In this document: positions 1 to 9,410 of the stretch, one piece after another | Numbering within the stretch: the stretch's first letter is position 1 | How the letters are laid out: each line of letters starts with the position of its first letter | NCBI GenBank assembly: GCA_041946965.1 | Contig: JBHGBM010000054.1 | Coordinates: 1-37,311, forward strand | Direction: 5' to 3' | Length of the DNA: 37,311 bases | Source: JBHGBM01 sp041946965 | GTDB taxonomy: Bacteria > Acidobacteriota > Terriglobia > Bryobacterales > Bryobacteraceae | Made by a program: the position numbers and the translations under genes | The notes under the pieces: generated by a model | The model's input: only the letters and a program-made list of their open reading frames with translations | The model's database searches: none | Told to the model about the DNA's origin: nothing

Positions 1-89
1 TCCACCACGATTTCCATGCGGTGCGGCCCCTGCGCCAGCGTTTTGGCCTGCTCGGCCATGGCGAGCGCGAGATACAGCCAGGGAAGCAT
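1..89 (-). CDS. Secreted protein, N-terminal fragment (possibly second DUF4384 protein)
   Basis: Only the first 29 codons are inside the window; the gene runs off the left edge. The visible start reads MLPWLYLALAMAEQAKTLAQ and then PHRMEIVV. That is a hydrophobic leader followed by what looks like the first beta strand of a mature domain. The ATG at 89 lies one base after the TGA (91-93) of the upstream DUF4384 gene, so the two are almost certainly one transcript and translationally coupled. From memory, acidobacterial DUF4384 proteins often begin their domain with a similar strand, so this may be a tandem paralogue. That is inference, because too little sequence is present to identify a family. 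Confidence 0.5.
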   Translation of the reverse strand, partial: MLPWLYLALAMAEQAKTLAQGPHRMEIVV

Positions 90-90
90 A

Positions 91-1044
91 TCAGCGATGT
101 GTCAGGCGGATATCCGCCACCACGCGGGAATCCGGACTCCCGGTGGGGTTGACCACGTAAACGGCTTTTTCGCGGCGGGGACCGGGGGTATCCTCGTCCA
201 CTTTCTCAATCACCAGGTCGCGTGCGTAGACGTTGCGCAGGCGGCCCACCAGGGCATCCGAGATGCCCGGCATGTTGTTGGATGCAACCAGGATGCGCTG
301 CGGCGGGTGGGGCGCGGCGGGACGCGAAACCGGCTCCGCCTGGCCGCCCTTAAGCGAGTAAATCAGACCCTCGATATCCTGTTCCGGCTCCCGGGAAAAG
401 ATCACGAACAGCCGCTCCTCGCCGGGCTGCTCGTCGAAGTAGAAACGCGAGCCCGGCGGCAGGATATAGGTGCGGCCGCGGTTCACGCGGTTGTTCCCGT
501 CCTCGATTTCGGCGGATGGGAACATGGGTTTCCAGGTGCCGCTGGAGCCCTGGTTGATGATGTACAGGTAGCCCGCGTCGTTGACCTCCACGCTGAGCTG
601 GATGCGGTCGCCGGCACGGAAGGTGGTATCCGGGGCGATCTCCTGCATGCGGCCGTCCACCAGTTTCAGCAGTGTGTAGCGCAAACCGAGCGGCGGCAGT
701 GAGGACCGCTCCGCCCCGTAGGCGGCCGGCTTGATGAAGCCCGGACCGGGGTCCGGCACCGTGCTGCGTTCGCGCGGCGTCGAAGAGATCTCGGGATCCG
801 GTTCGGGTGCAGCCGCAGGCGTTTTCTTGCGCGCCGCGGGCCTGTGCCCCGCTTTCGCCTTGGCCGCGGGCGCCTGCGTGGCGGCCGGGGGCGTAAGCTT
901 CGGCTCCGCGGTCACCTTGGGAGCGGGCTGCGACACCGCGGCGTAAAACAACTCTCTGGCGGTCAGGCTCTTGGGCTGCGGCGGGGTCTGCGCCCATGCC
1001 GCGAAAGCAACCAGGGCCGCCGCGTAACACGCGTTTCGCATCAT
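91..1044 (-). CDS. DUF4384 domain-containing secreted protein
   Basis: About 317 residues. The frame is open back to 1104, but I choose the ATG-ATG pair at 1044/1041. The protein then begins MMRNACYAAALVAFAAWAQ, a clean signal peptide, and a G-rich GGGGTGG lies just upstream. A Pro/Ala/Lys-rich low-complexity linker follows (roughly residues 30-115), then a DUF4384-type beta domain around GDRIQLSVEVNDAGYLYIIN, GSSGTWKPMFPS and the PPGSRFYFDEQPGEERLFVIF strands. DUF4384 domains are known as extracytoplasmic modules, often attached to protease or kinase-like partners; the molecular role is unknown. The gene is read divergently from the Ig-domain gene at 1136, with 91 bp between starts, and is coupled to the truncated gene at the left edge. 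The domain call is good; the function is open. Confidence 0.75.
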   Translation of the reverse strand: MMRNACYAAALVAFAAWAQTPPQPKSLTARELFYAAVSQPAPKVTAEPKLTPPAATQAPAAKAKAGHRPAARKKTPAAAPEPDPEISSTPRERSTVPDPGPGFIKPAAYGAERSSLPPLGLRYTLLKLVDGRMQEIAPDTTFRAGDRIQLSVEVNDAGYLYIINQGSSGTWKPMFPSAEIEDGNNRVNRGRTYILPPGSRFYFDEQPGEERLFVIFSREPEQDIEGLIYSLKGGQAEPVSRPAAPHPPQRILVASNNMPGISDALVGRLRNVYARDLVIEKVDEDTPGPRREKAVYVVNPTGSPDSRVVADIRLTHR

Positions 1045-1077
1045 CACCACCCCAGAATCAAGATACCACTCGAATTG

Positions 1078-1107
1078 TTTTACCGCGAGGGCAATTAGGT
1101 TCATAAT
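1078..1107 (+). promoter_or_regulatory. Putative sigma-70-type promoter for the surface-protein operon
   Basis: TTTACC (1078-1083) and CATAAT (1102-1107) are separated by 18 bp in the short divergent region between the DUF4384 gene and the Ig-domain gene. They match the consensus at 4/6 and 5/6 positions. Transcription would start near 1114 and give a short leader carrying GGAGG (1125-1129) ahead of the ATG at 1136. This is prediction by eye only. Confidence 0.35.
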
Positions 1108-1135
1108 AGATAGACTTCACATCCGGAGGTGCGGT

Positions 1136-1741
1136 ATGCGCCACATTGCCGCGGCGGCGGCTTACGTCCTGTTCCTGGAAACCGCGACGGCCCCGGCCGC
1201 GCAACTTGGACAGTTGAACATCGTGGTGGTGGAGGGCGAGGGCGCTATCAACAACATACGGCAGCGCACCGCGCGCGAAGCCATCGTTCAGGTGGAGGAC
1301 GAGAACCGCAAGCCGGTGGCGGGCGCGGCGGTGGTATTCACCCTGCCGCAGCAGGGCGCTTCCGGCACCTTCGCCAACGGCAGCCGCACCCTCACCATGA
1401 TGACCGACCAGAACGGGCGCGCCGTGGCCCGCGGCATCCGTGTCAATAACGTGCCGGGCAGGATGGAGATACGCGTCACGGCGTCCAGTGCCGGCCGGAC
1501 GGCCAGCGCTACCATCACCCAGACCAACATGCTGGCCGCGGCAGCCGCCGGAGCGGCAGGCGCCGCCGTCGGGCTCAGCCTGAAGACACTGGCGATTATC
1601 GGCGCTGTGGCCGGCGCGGCAATAGCCGGCGGCGTGGTGGCCGCCACCCGCAACGGCAACGGAACCACGGCGGCGGGCCCGGCCACGCGGCCGCCCACCA
1701 CGGTCAGCCCCGGCACGGGGACCGTGGGACCGCCCAGGTAG
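1136..1741 (+). CDS. Secreted Ig-like (Big_1/carboxypeptidase-regulatory-like) protein with C-terminal membrane segment
   Basis: 201 residues with GGAGG 6 nt before the ATG. It has a short N-terminal hydrophobic leader, then one Ig-like domain (about residues 25-125). The segment VQVEDENRKPVAGAAVVFTL followed by a TMMTDQNGRAVARGIRV stretch is typical of invasin/Big_1 or carboxypeptidase-regulatory folds, where one strand is followed by a 'T-D-x-x-G-x-A' turn. Residues 130-180 are an Ala/Gly-rich hydrophobic stretch (AIIGAVAGAAIAGGVVAA) that probably spans the membrane. A Thr/Pro/Gly-rich tail follows. It is first in a run with the genes at 1774 and 2730. It probably displays or anchors the Ig domain at the envelope; the exact role is unknown. 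Confidence 0.72.
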   Translation: MRHIAAAAAYVLFLETATAPAAQLGQLNIVVVEGEGAINNIRQRTAREAIVQVEDENRKPVAGAAVVFTLPQQGASGTFANGSRTLTMMTDQNGRAVARGIRVNNVPGRMEIRVTASSAGRTASATITQTNMLAAAAAGAAGAAVGLSLKTLAIIGAVAGAAIAGGVVAATRNGNGTTAAGPATRPPTTVSPGTGTVGPPR

Positions 1742-1773
1742 AAGCTCTCTCTTTCGAAGCATCGGAGGCGAAC

Positions 1774-2733
1774 GTGACATACAAACTGCTCTCCCTGATT
1801 GGGTTGATGTCGCTATCCGTGTGGGCCGGCGGCGCCCAAACCGGCGCCATAGACGGCCCGGTTCTCGGGTACGTCATGGATCTGCCCACCTCCAGCGCCC
1901 GGCCGCTCGTCGGAATTCCGGGCGCCGCCCTCACCGGAGGAGCGATTCCGTTAGGCTTCGAAGCGGCCGCCGCCGAGGTGTCGCCGCGCCAGGACTATAT
2001 TCTTGCCATCGCGGCCGGTTCTGGGGAAGCGCGCCTCGTGAGACTGGACTCTCCCGGCGCCACCCGGAAAATTCCCGGTCTGCCGCGCGCCGAGGGCTTG
2101 CTGCTGAGTCCCCTGGGCAAGTCGGCGGTCCTGTGGCGGGCGGGGCGCGCGGAGGTTGTCGCCGGGCTCCCGGACGATCCGGCGGTTGCGGCCTCGCTCG
2201 ACCTGACGGCCCTCCCCGGCGCCGCATCCGTACTGGCAGTCAGCGACGAGGGCATCGTAGTCGCCCTGGCCGGCGCGGGCCTCTATGCGCTTGTCAGGGA
2301 AGCCGATCCGCCCCCCCTGCCCTTCTCGGGCGAGGTATCGGCGGCGGTGTTCGGTCCCGGGAGCGCCGACCTGTACCTGGCCGACCGCGCGGGCAGCACG
2401 GTTTCCGTGATTCGTAATGTCACCGGGACCCCGCAATTCCGCCTGCTGGCCGGCCCGGCCGAAGGGATTGCCGGCCCGGTTGCCCTGGCAGCCTCCCGCG
2501 ACAACCGCAGGGTGTTTGTGGCCAATCGCGATTCGGCGACGATCGCCATTCTGGGCGCCGGACCGCCCGGCCTTCTGGCCTGCGATTGCGAAGTTACCGC
2601 CATGCAGAGGTTGAACGGCGAGGCGCTGTTCCGTGTGACGGGGCTTTCGGGCGGACCCGCCTGGGTCCTCGATGCCGGCGCCGAGACGCGCCTCTGGTTC
2701 GTTCCTCCCGCCGAAGGAGGTGAAGCGCAATGA
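1774..2733 (+). CDS. Secreted beta-propeller-like hypothetical protein
   Basis: 319 residues, starting at GTG with CGGAGGC about 6 nt upstream. The N-terminus (MTYKLLSLIGLMSLSVWAGG) is a signal peptide. The remainder is built of repeated beta-rich segments such as DYILAIAAGSGEARLVRLD, AAVFGPGSADLYLADRAGST and ALAASRDNRRVFVANRDSAT. The last two resemble the blades of YVTN/NHL-type beta-propellers. I see no catalytic motif and no membrane anchor at the C-terminus. The stop codon overlaps the ATG of the giant repeat protein (ATGA at 2730-2733), so the two are translationally coupled and probably work at the cell surface together. The fold assignment is moderate and the function unknown. Confidence 0.65.
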   Translation: MTYKLLSLIGLMSLSVWAGGAQTGAIDGPVLGYVMDLPTSSARPLVGIPGAALTGGAIPLGFEAAAAEVSPRQDYILAIAAGSGEARLVRLDSPGATRKIPGLPRAEGLLLSPLGKSAVLWRAGRAEVVAGLPDDPAVAASLDLTALPGAASVLAVSDEGIVVALAGAGLYALVREADPPPLPFSGEVSAAVFGPGSADLYLADRAGSTVSVIRNVTGTPQFRLLAGPAEGIAGPVALAASRDNRRVFVANRDSATIAILGAGPPGLLACDCEVTAMQRLNGEALFRVTGLSGGPAWVLDAGAETRLWFVPPAEGGEAQ

Positions 2734-5700
2734 AACGCCTGATCCTGCTCGCCGCCCTGGCCGTCCTGCCGGCCTTCGGCCAGAATTTTCCCAACATCAC
2801 CAGCATCTCCCCAGACAACGCGCCCGCCGGGAGCCCGAATCTTATCCTGACTCTCAATGGGAGCTTCAGCACTCAGGCGGGCTGCACCAGTACGGTCCAG
2901 TGGCAGGTGCCGGGCGGGCCCACCACCAACCTGACGCTTGCGGGTTTCCCCACCGCCGTGCAGATCCAGGCCACCGTTCCGGCGACTTTGCTCACCACGG
3001 CGGGAACCCGGAACGTGTGGGTGGAAGGCACCTGTTCGGGCGCTTCCAACACGGTGACGTTCACCATCACGCCGGTGGCTGCGATTACCAACTTAAGCGC
3101 TACCTCCAGGTCGGCCGGCGCGCTCGGGTTCACGATGTTCGTCAACGGCAGCGGCTTTGTGCCTGCGGCGAATACCGCCGGGTCCATTGTCGAGTGGACC
3201 GTAGGTGCGGTGACCACCCAACTGGCCACGAGTTACGTTGTCGCCGGGCAACTGGCGGCCACCGTGACCACCGCTTTGTTGGCGAACCCGGGTACGGCGA
3301 CGGTCACCGTACGGAATCCCAACAACACGGTTTCCAACGGCGTCACGTTCACTATCAACGCGCCGGTCATCAGCACCCTGACGCCCGCATCCCGAACTGC
3401 CGGCGCGCCCGGCAACTTCCAGTTGATTGTGACCGGCTCGGGGTTCCTGAGCAATTCGCTGTATCCGGCTCCGAACATCACCTCGCAAGTCAGGTTCGGC
3501 GCCACAACAGTCGGCACCACTTACAACAATGACACGCAGTTGACCGCAACCGTTCCGGCCAACCTGATCACTGTCCCCGGAACGGTGAATGTCACGGTAC
3601 AGAATCCCGCCGGGTCCAGCCCGAACGGACTGATCTCGGGACCGGTCGCGTTCACGGTGCTGCCGCCACCCACCGTCACCAGCACCGCGCCGAACACCCG
3701 TACGGTGAATAACGGCCCGTTCCTCATCACCTTGACGGGCACAAACTTCCGGTCGGACCACGCGGTCTATTGGGATGCCGTCAATCTGGTGAACTCCACC
3801 ACTTTTGTCAACGCGACGCAGATGACGGCCATCATCCCCGCCGCTCAGGTCACCTTGGGCAACCACACCGTTTCTGTGACGAGCGGCGATGGCGTTCCCT
3901 CCAACAGCGTGAACTTCACGGTGACCGCCGTGCCAACTACCACGGGGCTCAATCCGGCGAACATCAGGGCGGGCAGCGCGGGCTTTACTCTGGCCGTAAC
4001 CGGCACCGATTTTCTGAACAACATGACGGTTCAATGGAATGGCGCTGCGTTGACTACTACGTTTGTCAATGCGAACCAATTGAACGCCGCCGTGCCCGCG
4101 GGCAATATTGCCACGTCAGGAACCGCCAATATCACGGTGGTCACCGCGGATGGCGTGGTATCCAACAGCCAGATCTTCAGGATTCTGACCAACCCTCAGA
4201 TCACCTCGATCAACCCTCCATCGGCGGCCGCAGGCACTTCCCCGCTGAATCTGACCATCAACGGCTCCGACTTCGTTCCGCCAACCGGTGGAAACCTGCC
4301 TTCCCCAGGCTCGACTGCGGTATGGACCGTGGGGGCGACCTCGACCGACCTGGTCACGACGTACGTCAATGCCACGCAGCTACAGGCGGCCGTGCCCGCG
4401 GCGCTGGCGAACGTGGCCGGAACCGCCTCCATTACCATTCGAAACCCGGACACGATGCTGTCTGCGCCCGTGTCATTCGTCGTCAGCCCGCCAGCGATCT
4501 CCAGCCTTGTGCCTTCCTCGCGCACGGCGGGCGCAACCGGGTTCACTCTGACGGTGAACGGATCTTCGTTCGTCCTGAACGTGGGTGCGGCGGCGGTTGC
4601 GGCGGTAATTTCGTTCGGAGGTACGGCGCTTCCTACGACGTTCGTGGGATCCACGCAGTTGACAGCCAATGTGCCGGCGAACCTCATCGCCACTCCCGGC
4701 ACGGTGAACGTGACGGTCACCAATCCGGGCGGTTCGGTTTCCGCAGCTTCGCCATTTACGATCCTTTCGCCCCCCACCATAAGCAACCTCAGCCCGAGCC
4801 CGGTGACCGCCGGCTCGGGAGCTTTCACCCTGACGGTGAACGGTGCCAACATTCCTGCCGGCGCCACGGTGCAATGGAACGGGTCGCCGTTGACTACAAA
4901 TATAGTTAATGCTACCCAGGCGACTGCGGCAGTGCCGGCGGCGCTGATCGCCGCTCCCGGCAGCGCCAACATCACCATCATGACTTCCGATGGCGTACCG
5001 TCCAACACGGTGGCACTCCCGATTCTCTCGCAGCCGGTAATCGGCTCGATCACACCTCCGGGCGCGTTCGCGGGCGCCAGCCCCCTGAACCTCACCGTGA
5101 ACGGATCGGGGTACCTCACCGGCGCTACCGTGGTCTGGACGGTAGGCGCGGTATCCACAAACCTCGTCACCACGTTCGTCAGCTTCACACAGTTACAGGC
5201 CTCGGTGCCCTCCGCGCTGGCTAACGTGCCCGGCACGGCTTCCATCACGGTGCGGAATCCGGACGGGACGGTCTCTCCGGCGGTGGCGTTTGTCCTCACC
5301 CCGCCTGCCATTTCCAGTCTTGTGCCCTCCTCGCGCACGGCGGGCGCGGCGGCGTTTACCCTGACGGTGAACGGTTCCTCGTTCCTCTCGAACCCGGGCC
5401 CGGCGCCGGTGACCTCAGTGGTCTACTTCGGTGCCACGGCGCTTGCTACTACTTTCATAGGTTCAGGGCAGTTAACCGCCAATGTGCCGGCCGCCCTGAT
5501 CGCCGCCCCGGGCACCGTGAACGTGACGGTGCAGAACCCCGGCGGGTCGGTTTCCGCGCCTGTGCCGTTTACGGTCTTGGCTCCTCCCACCATCAGCAGT
5601 CTCAACCCCAACCAGGTGAACGCAGGCTCGGGCGCGTTTCCCCTGACCGTAAACGGCGCCAACATATCCGGCGGCGCCACCGTGCAATGGAACGGGACGC

Positions 5701-8700
5701 CCCTGACTACGACCGTGGTTAATGCCACCCAGGCGACAGCGGCGGTGCCCGCGGCGCTGATCGCTTCCCCCGGCAGCGCGACGATCACGATCGTGACATC
5801 GGACGGCGTGGTTTCGAACAGCGCGACCCTGACGATTCTTTCGGTGCCCGTGATCGGTTCCATCAGCCCGCCGGGCGCCTCCGCCGGTGCCAGCCCGCTG
5901 AACCTCACGGTGAACGGGTCGGGATTCCTCAACGGCGCCACGGTGGTCTGGACGGCGGGCGCAACATCCACCAACCTCGCCACCACGTTTGTAGGCGGCG
6001 CGCAGTTGCAAGCGCCGGTGCCCGCCGCACTGTCCAGCGTGCCCGGCACGGTTTCCATCACGGTACGGAACCCCGACGGGGTAGTCTCTCCGGCGGTGGC
6101 GTTTGTCCTCACCCCGCCCGCTATTTCCAGCCTTGTGCCCTCCTCACGGACGGCGGGCGCGGCGGCGTTCACCCTGACGGTTAATGGATCCTCGTTCGTC
6201 TCCAATCCGGGCGCGGCGCCGGTGACTTCGGTAATCTATTTCGGTGGTACGCCACTTGTCACTACGTTTGTAGGTGCAGGACAGTTGACGGCCAGCGTTC
6301 CGGCTAACCTGATCGCCACCCCCGGAATCGTGAACGTCACGGTGCAGAATCCAGGCGGGGCTGCCTCGGCCGCTTCGCCTTTCACGGTACTGCCGGCACC
6401 CACGATTGCCAGCCTCACACCCAACGTTGTGAACGCGGGAGCAGTAGCCTTTACGCTTGTAGTAAATGGTGCCAATATACCCGCCGGAGCGGTTGTGCAG
6501 TGGAACGGAGCGCCGTTGGCCACCTCGGTGGTGAGCGCGAATCAAGCCAATGCCGCCGTGCCAGCCGCGCTGGTGGCGGCTCCAGGTTCGGCCAACGTCA
6601 CCGTTGTGACTGCGGACGGGGTGGCTTCCAACACCGCCGTCTTCACCATTGAGCCCGCGCCGGTCATCACCCAGCTTGCGCCGGCATTCCGCACCGCCAC
6701 GGGTCCGGCCTTCACGTTGACCGTGACCGGTATGAACTTCCCCTCCGGGAGTGTGGTCCAGTGGAACGGCATCCATCTGATCACCACCGCGCCCGCGGCG
6801 GGCACCTTGAGCGCCGGCGTTCCCGCGTCGCTGATCGCCGCTCCGGGCTCGGCCAACATCACGGTCATCACGCCCGCCGGGTCCGTTTCCGCCCCAGTGG
6901 CGTTTCCCATCAATCCGGCTCCGGTCCTCACCGCCATTAACCCGGTGTTTGTGGTGACCGGTGGTCCGGCATTCAGCCTCACGGTGACCGGGTCCAACTT
7001 CGCCAACGGCATGACGGTGATCTGGGCCGGGGTTCCGCTGGCGACTTCCTTTGTCAGCGCAAACCAGATGACGGGCGCCGTTCCCGCCTCGTTGATCACG
7101 GCCGTAGGCGCGCCGAACATCACCGTGGTGTCGGCGGATGGAGTCTCTTCCGGGGCCATCCCCATCGCCGTGGTCCCGCCCCTGGTCCTCAACACCACAT
7201 CCCTGCCCGAAGCGACGGAGAGCGTCCCGTACTTCGCGCCGCTCTCGGCGGCCGGCGGCACCCCGCCGTATACCTGGACGCTGACCGGCGCCCTGCCGCG
7301 GGGCCTGCAACTGGCGGCCAACGGCGCCATCGGCGGCACGCCATCGGGCGTGGGTTCCGCCACGTTTACCGTGACGGTTACCGACAGCCGGGGCCTGACG
7401 CAGTCGCGCTCGCTGTTCATCAACGTGGTGATGAAGGTCCCGTCGCTTGAAATCGATACCACTACGCTGACCCGCGGCACGGTGGGCGCGGCATACTCAC
7501 AAGGCCTGTCGGCCAGCGGCGGCGAGCCGCCCTATGGCTGGTCCGCCACGGGGTTGCCTCCGGGGCTGTCGCTCAACTCCAACGGGACAATCACCGGGAA
7601 GCCTACCAAGGCCGGGGTCTACGCGGTCTCGGTGCAGGTTAGCGACTCGGGCGGTCGGTCGGCGTCCAGGAATTACAGCCTCGAAATCGTCGCGCCGCCG
7701 CTCCTGATCACCACCGCCGCGGCGGCCGATGGACAGGTCGGAGCGGCCTACTCGCAGACCTTTACGGCCACCGGCGGAACACCTCCGTACCAGTGGAGCG
7801 CGAGCGGCGGAACGCTGCCGCCCCCCACCACCCTGAACTCCTCCGGAGTTCTGAGCGGAACGCCCAACAGCGCGGGTACGTTCAATTTCACCGTCACGGT
7901 GACGGATTCGGCGAAACAGGTTGCCACCAAGGGCTTTACCGTGATCATCGGGGCGCCCCAACTGACCATTACGACGGGTTCGCTGCCTTCCGGCACCGTT
8001 AACGTGCCGTACTCGGCGGCCCTCTCGGCTTCCGGCGGCGTACCGCCGTATCGTTGGTCGGGCGGGGGCGGCGGGCTCTCCGTGGATGGCGGCGGTTCCA
8101 TCTCAGGGACGCCGGCGCAGCCGGGCACCATCACCCTGACCGCCCAGGTCACCGACAGCCAGGGCGCCAACGCCTCGAAGAGCTTCGAGATCACCATCGC
8201 CGGTCCGCTGCTCACCATAACGACCTCTTCGCTGCCCGCGGCTACTGTCGGCGTGCCGTACTCGGCCGGGTTCACCGCTGCCGGCGGGACTCCGCCGTAC
8301 CGCTGGTCGATGCCCGCGGGCTGGGCGGGCGGACTGACGTTCAACTCCGACGGCTCGCTCGGCGGCACCCCCACCGACGCGGGCGAGTACAGCATCACGG
8401 TCCGGGTCACCGACAGCCAGGGCCAGATCGCCTCGCGCGGTTTCAGCATCACCATCGACTCGCCCGTACTCACCGTTGCCACGGCCGCGCTGCCGCAAGG
8501 CATGGTGGGCAGCGGCTACTACACCATCCTGACGGCTACGGGCAACATTGGACCGGTGACATGGTCGGGGGACGGCCTGCCGGCGGGGCTCTCCGTCGAT
8601 TCGGGCGGCGCCGTGAGCGGCACTCCCATGGCGGCGGGCACCTTCACGGTGACGGCGCGCGCCCGCGACCAGGGCGGGCGCACGGCGAGCCGCGCGTTGT

Positions 8701-9410
8701 CGCTCACCATCGGTCTGCCCGCGGCGCCGCCGGTCACCTTCACCGGCGTGCCCGACGTTTCCGATCCGGCGCGCCAGCCGGCCATCCAGGTGAGCCTCGG
8801 CGCCACCTACCCGGTGCCCCTCACGGGCGTCGTGACCCTCACGTTCGCGCCGCTCGCCGGGCGCGACGATCCCGCCGTGCAGTTCTCGACCGGCGGGCGC
8901 ACCGCGACCTTCACCGTGCCGGCGGGCTCGACCACCGCCAACTTCTCCGTGCCCAACCTGGGCCTGCAAACCGGCACCGTGGCGGGCACCATCACGCTCA
9001 CCGTTTCGCTCAATGCCGGCGGCACGGACGTGACTCCGAGCCCCGCGCCCACGCGCGTCATACGGATCAACCCCTCCGCGCCCACGCTCAGCGACTTGCG
9101 CATCACCCGCACCGCGACGGGCTTCGAGGTGCAGCTCACCGGGTTTTCCACTACGCGCGAGGTGACCCAGGCCGTCTTCCGCTTCACCGCGGCGGCGGGC
9201 GCCAACCTGCAAACCACCGAGGTGACCATCAACGTGGAGCAGTTGTTCTCGAGCTGGTTCTCAGGCGCGGCTTCGGCGGTGCACGGCGGACGCTTCACCT
9301 TCACCCAACCGTTCACCATTTCGGGCGACACCGCGGCGATTACTTCGATCAGCGTGACGCTGGTCAGCCGGCAGGGGAACTCGAACAGCCTCTCGGGCAA
9401 CTTGCAGTAG
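2730..9410 (+). CDS. Giant IPT/TIG plus putative-Ig repeat surface protein (adhesin-like)
   Basis: 2226 residues, starting at an ATG that overlaps the previous stop and follows a near-perfect SD (AAGGAGGTGA). MKRLILLAALAVLPAFGQ is a signal peptide. Residues ~22-1480 contain sixteen IPT/TIG-like repeats of about 80-95 residues, each opening like ISSLVPSSRTAGAAAFTLTV and then NGSSF. Residues ~1487-2000 contain six putative-Ig (He_PIG-like) repeats marked by GGTPPYTWS-type and LPxGLSLxSxGxIxGTP-type segments. The last ~225 residues form a different beta-rich C-terminal domain ending in ISVTLVSRQGNSNS. No LPXTG, PEP-CTERM or lipobox signal is seen, so the protein is probably secreted or outer-membrane associated by unknown means. 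Such arrays serve adhesion or polysaccharide contact in known families; that role here is inferred. The stop abuts the next gene's stop directly. Confidence 0.88.
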   Translation: MKRLILLAALAVLPAFGQNFPNITSISPDNAPAGSPNLILTLNGSFSTQAGCTSTVQWQVPGGPTTNLTLAGFPTAVQIQATVPATLLTTAGTRNVWVEGTCSGASNTVTFTITPVAAITNLSATSRSAGALGFTMFVNGSGFVPAANTAGSIVEWTVGAVTTQLATSYVVAGQLAATVTTALLANPGTATVTVRNPNNTVSNGVTFTINAPVISTLTPASRTAGAPGNFQLIVTGSGFLSNSLYPAPNITSQVRFGATTVGTTYNNDTQLTATVPANLITVPGTVNVTVQNPAGSSPNGLISGPVAFTVLPPPTVTSTAPNTRTVNNGPFLITLTGTNFRSDHAVYWDAVNLVNSTTFVNATQMTAIIPAAQVTLGNHTVSVTSGDGVPSNSVNFTVTAVPTTTGLNPANIRAGSAGFTLAVTGTDFLNNMTVQWNGAALTTTFVNANQLNAAVPAGNIATSGTANITVVTADGVVSNSQIFRILTNPQITSINPPSAAAGTSPLNLTINGSDFVPPTGGNLPSPGSTAVWTVGATSTDLVTTYVNATQLQAAVPAALANVAGTASITIRNPDTMLSAPVSFVVSPPAISSLVPSSRTAGATGFTLTVNGSSFVLNVGAAAVAAVISFGGTALPTTFVGSTQLTANVPANLIATPGTVNVTVTNPGGSVSAASPFTILSPPTISNLSPSPVTAGSGAFTLTVNGANIPAGATVQWNGSPLTTNIVNATQATAAVPAALIAAPGSANITIMTSDGVPSNTVALPILSQPVIGSITPPGAFAGASPLNLTVNGSGYLTGATVVWTVGAVSTNLVTTFVSFTQLQASVPSALANVPGTASITVRNPDGTVSPAVAFVLTPPAISSLVPSSRTAGAAAFTLTVNGSSFLSNPGPAPVTSVVYFGATALATTFIGSGQLTANVPAALIAAPGTVNVTVQNPGGSVSAPVPFTVLAPPTISSLNPNQVNAGSGAFPLTVNGANISGGATVQWNGTPLTTTVVNATQATAAVPAALIASPGSATITIVTSDGVVSNSATLTILSVPVIGSISPPGASAGASPLNLTVNGSGFLNGATVVWTAGATSTNLATTFVGGAQLQAPVPAALSSVPGTVSITVRNPDGVVSPAVAFVLTPPAISSLVPSSRTAGAAAFTLTVNGSSFVSNPGAAPVTSVIYFGGTPLVTTFVGAGQLTASVPANLIATPGIVNVTVQNPGGAASAASPFTVLPAPTIASLTPNVVNAGAVAFTLVVNGANIPAGAVVQWNGAPLATSVVSANQANAAVPAALVAAPGSANVTVVTADGVASNTAVFTIEPAPVITQLAPAFRTATGPAFTLTVTGMNFPSGSVVQWNGIHLITTAPAAGTLSAGVPASLIAAPGSANITVITPAGSVSAPVAFPINPAPVLTAINPVFVVTGGPAFSLTVTGSNFANGMTVIWAGVPLATSFVSANQMTGAVPASLITAVGAPNITVVSADGVSSGAIPIAVVPPLVLNTTSLPEATESVPYFAPLSAAGGTPPYTWTLTGALPRGLQLAANGAIGGTPSGVGSATFTVTVTDSRGLTQSRSLFINVVMKVPSLEIDTTTLTRGTVGAAYSQGLSASGGEPPYGWSATGLPPGLSLNSNGTITGKPTKAGVYAVSVQVSDSGGRSASRNYSLEIVAPPLLITTAAAADGQVGAAYSQTFTATGGTPPYQWSASGGTLPPPTTLNSSGVLSGTPNSAGTFNFTVTVTDSAKQVATKGFTVIIGAPQLTITTGSLPSGTVNVPYSAALSASGGVPPYRWSGGGGGLSVDGGGSISGTPAQPGTITLTAQVTDSQGANASKSFEITIAGPLLTITTSSLPAATVGVPYSAGFTAAGGTPPYRWSMPAGWAGGLTFNSDGSLGGTPTDAGEYSITVRVTDSQGQIASRGFSITIDSPVLTVATAALPQGMVGSGYYTILTATGNIGPVTWSGDGLPAGLSVDSGGAVSGTPMAAGTFTVTARARDQGGRTASRALSLTIGLPAAPPVTFTGVPDVSDPARQPAIQVSLGATYPVPLTGVVTLTFAPLAGRDDPAVQFSTGGRTATFTVPAGSTTANFSVPNLGLQTGTVAGTITLTVSLNAGGTDVTPSPAPTRVIRINPSAPTLSDLRITRTATGFEVQLTGFSTTREVTQAVFRFTAAAGANLQTTEVTINVEQLFSSWFSGAASAVHGGRFTFTQPFTISGDTAAITSISVTLVSRQGNSNSLSGNLQ
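4200..6665 (+). repeat. Three tandem copies of a ~813-bp higher-order repeat (IPT triplet)
   Basis: Within the giant repeat gene, IPT repeats 6-14 are organised as three consecutive A-B-C triplets. A-type repeats begin at 4200, 5040 and 5853, and the following array resumes at 6666. B-type repeats (ISSLVPSSRTAG) begin at 4497, 5310 and 6123, exactly 813 bp apart. The first unit is 840 bp because its A repeat carries a 9-residue longer loop (VPPTGGNLPSP region). Units 2 and 3 are both 813 bp, i.e. 271 codons. The A/B/C types are more alike between units than within a unit, which shows block duplication rather than single-domain duplication. Confidence 0.85.

Noticed and set aside
2730..7180. 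CRISPR-like or mobile repeat array
   Set aside because: The repeats are in-frame protein domains (IPT/TIG) with diverged copies and no spacer structure.
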